This document shows, one piece after another, positions 63,650 to 64,000 of a stretch of 64,000 nt of DNA. The notes under the pieces are model-generated. The model worked only from the letters and a program-made list of their open reading frames with translations, was not told where the DNA came from and did not search any database. A program made the translations under genes and the position numbers. The stretch lies in contig NC_088645.1 in assembly GCF_964019385.1 (NCBI RefSeq), positions 13,859,638 through 13,923,637 of the forward strand, given 5' to 3'. Origin of the DNA: Sycon ciliatum (taxonomy: Eukaryota > Porifera > Calcarea > Leucosolenida > Sycettidae). Every line of letters starts with the position of its first letter. Within the stretch, counting starts at the first letter, position 1.

Positions 63650-64000
63650 CAATTTGTTTTGTCACCTTGAATTGAACTTTACATCAATTGAGGATCCTTT
63701 GCGGGAATTCCAGGCCACTAGTGTTGAGGAGGTATTCACCTTCCTCGTGATACTCGATGCTCGTAACGCTGAGGGCGGCGACAGTATTCCGGCATTCATC
63801 CTGAAGCATTGTGCAGCAGCCCTCGCCCCGTCGCTATCCATATTAATTAATGCATCCCTTTCGTCTGGCATTGTGCCCTTCTCCCCGAAGATTGCAAATG
63901 TTCGACCCCTATTTAAGTCTGGTGACAAGAACGCATCTCGCAATTACCGTCCCATATCTTTGCTGCCAATAGCATCGAAGATCTTGGAGAAGATAGTCAA
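63650..64000 (+). pseudogene. non-LTR retrotransposon RT, N-terminal part, continuing past the window end
   Basis: The plus-strand frame reads LREFQATSVEEVFTFLVILD, then GDSIPAFILKHCAAALAP, SSGIVPFSPKIANVRPLFKS and GDKNASRNYRPISLLPIASK, up to ILEKIV at the window edge. These are the finger motifs that precede the RT palm (GDSIPA, P-x-F-K-x-G-D, N-Y-R-P-I-S-L-L). No start codon is evident and the upstream endonuclease is not seen, so it is 5'-truncated near 63640. It is open as far as visible. Confidence 0.85.

Noticed and set aside
1..64000. CRISPR array or prokaryotic operon
   Set aside because: No regular repeat-spacer pattern, no Shine-Dalgarno-led gene clusters; spliced exons and eukaryotic retroelements show that the window is not prokaryotic.

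Overview
This window is eukaryotic DNA that is very rich in transposable elements. It is almost certainly from an animal, probably a marine invertebrate. The evidence is an endonuclease V gene with GT/AG introns, tRNA-derived SINEs, CR1/jockey-like LINE fragments, a Penelope-like element, a DIRS-like element, many palindromic MITEs, GTACATGTAC-type microsatellites, and hammerhead-ribozyme repeats of the kind known from metazoan retrozymes. I cannot name the species. No complete single-copy host gene is visible.

The backbone is a triplicated segment. Copy A (about 3202-8880, with a further part at 8976-9785) and copy B (about 21549-25503, resuming at 28894-29396) are collinear. Copy C (about 48236-54975) is rearranged: the stretch with the endonuclease V exons, and a second stretch, are inverted relative to A and B. 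Each copy carries two spliced exons of endonuclease V (the inosine-specific nuclease) and lacks the first exon(s). A has a frameshift and a SINE in its intron. B is open, with all three acidic active-site residues. C has the second active-site Asp changed to Asn and an early stop.

Between and inside these copies lie mobile elements. At 16098-19328 there is a complete non-autonomous LTR element with 521-bp LTRs, a 5-bp target duplication and a 163-bp higher-order minisatellite where pol should be; its 3' LTR is split by a 996-bp TIR element. A 3.4-kb composite insertion interrupts copy B (25504-28893) and contains a tandem 851-bp repeat, an inverted piece and a tandem SINE array. At 34870-36320 there is a Penelope-like element encoding a GIY-YIG endonuclease, flanked by inverted terminal regions. 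At 40585-43431 a LINE 3' end abuts a frameshifted DIRS-like gag/RT/RNase H. Further LINE pieces lie at 13790-14470, 47289-48228, 57365-57900, 62794-63621 and 63650-64000 (running off the window). Nested MITEs lie at 58993-59592.

The most unusual theme is self-cleaving RNA. I can fold type I hammerhead ribozymes by hand in three unrelated repeat families: the 851-bp tandem repeat (two copies, both with intact cores), a 478-bp tandem repeat at 55076-55942 (one intact and one mutated core), and the terminal repeats of the Penelope-like element (one intact and one mutated core). All six have the very short stem III typical of retrozyme and Penelope hammerheads. The two tandem-repeat families look like retrozymes, that is, non-coding retroelements propagated through ribozyme-processed circular RNAs.
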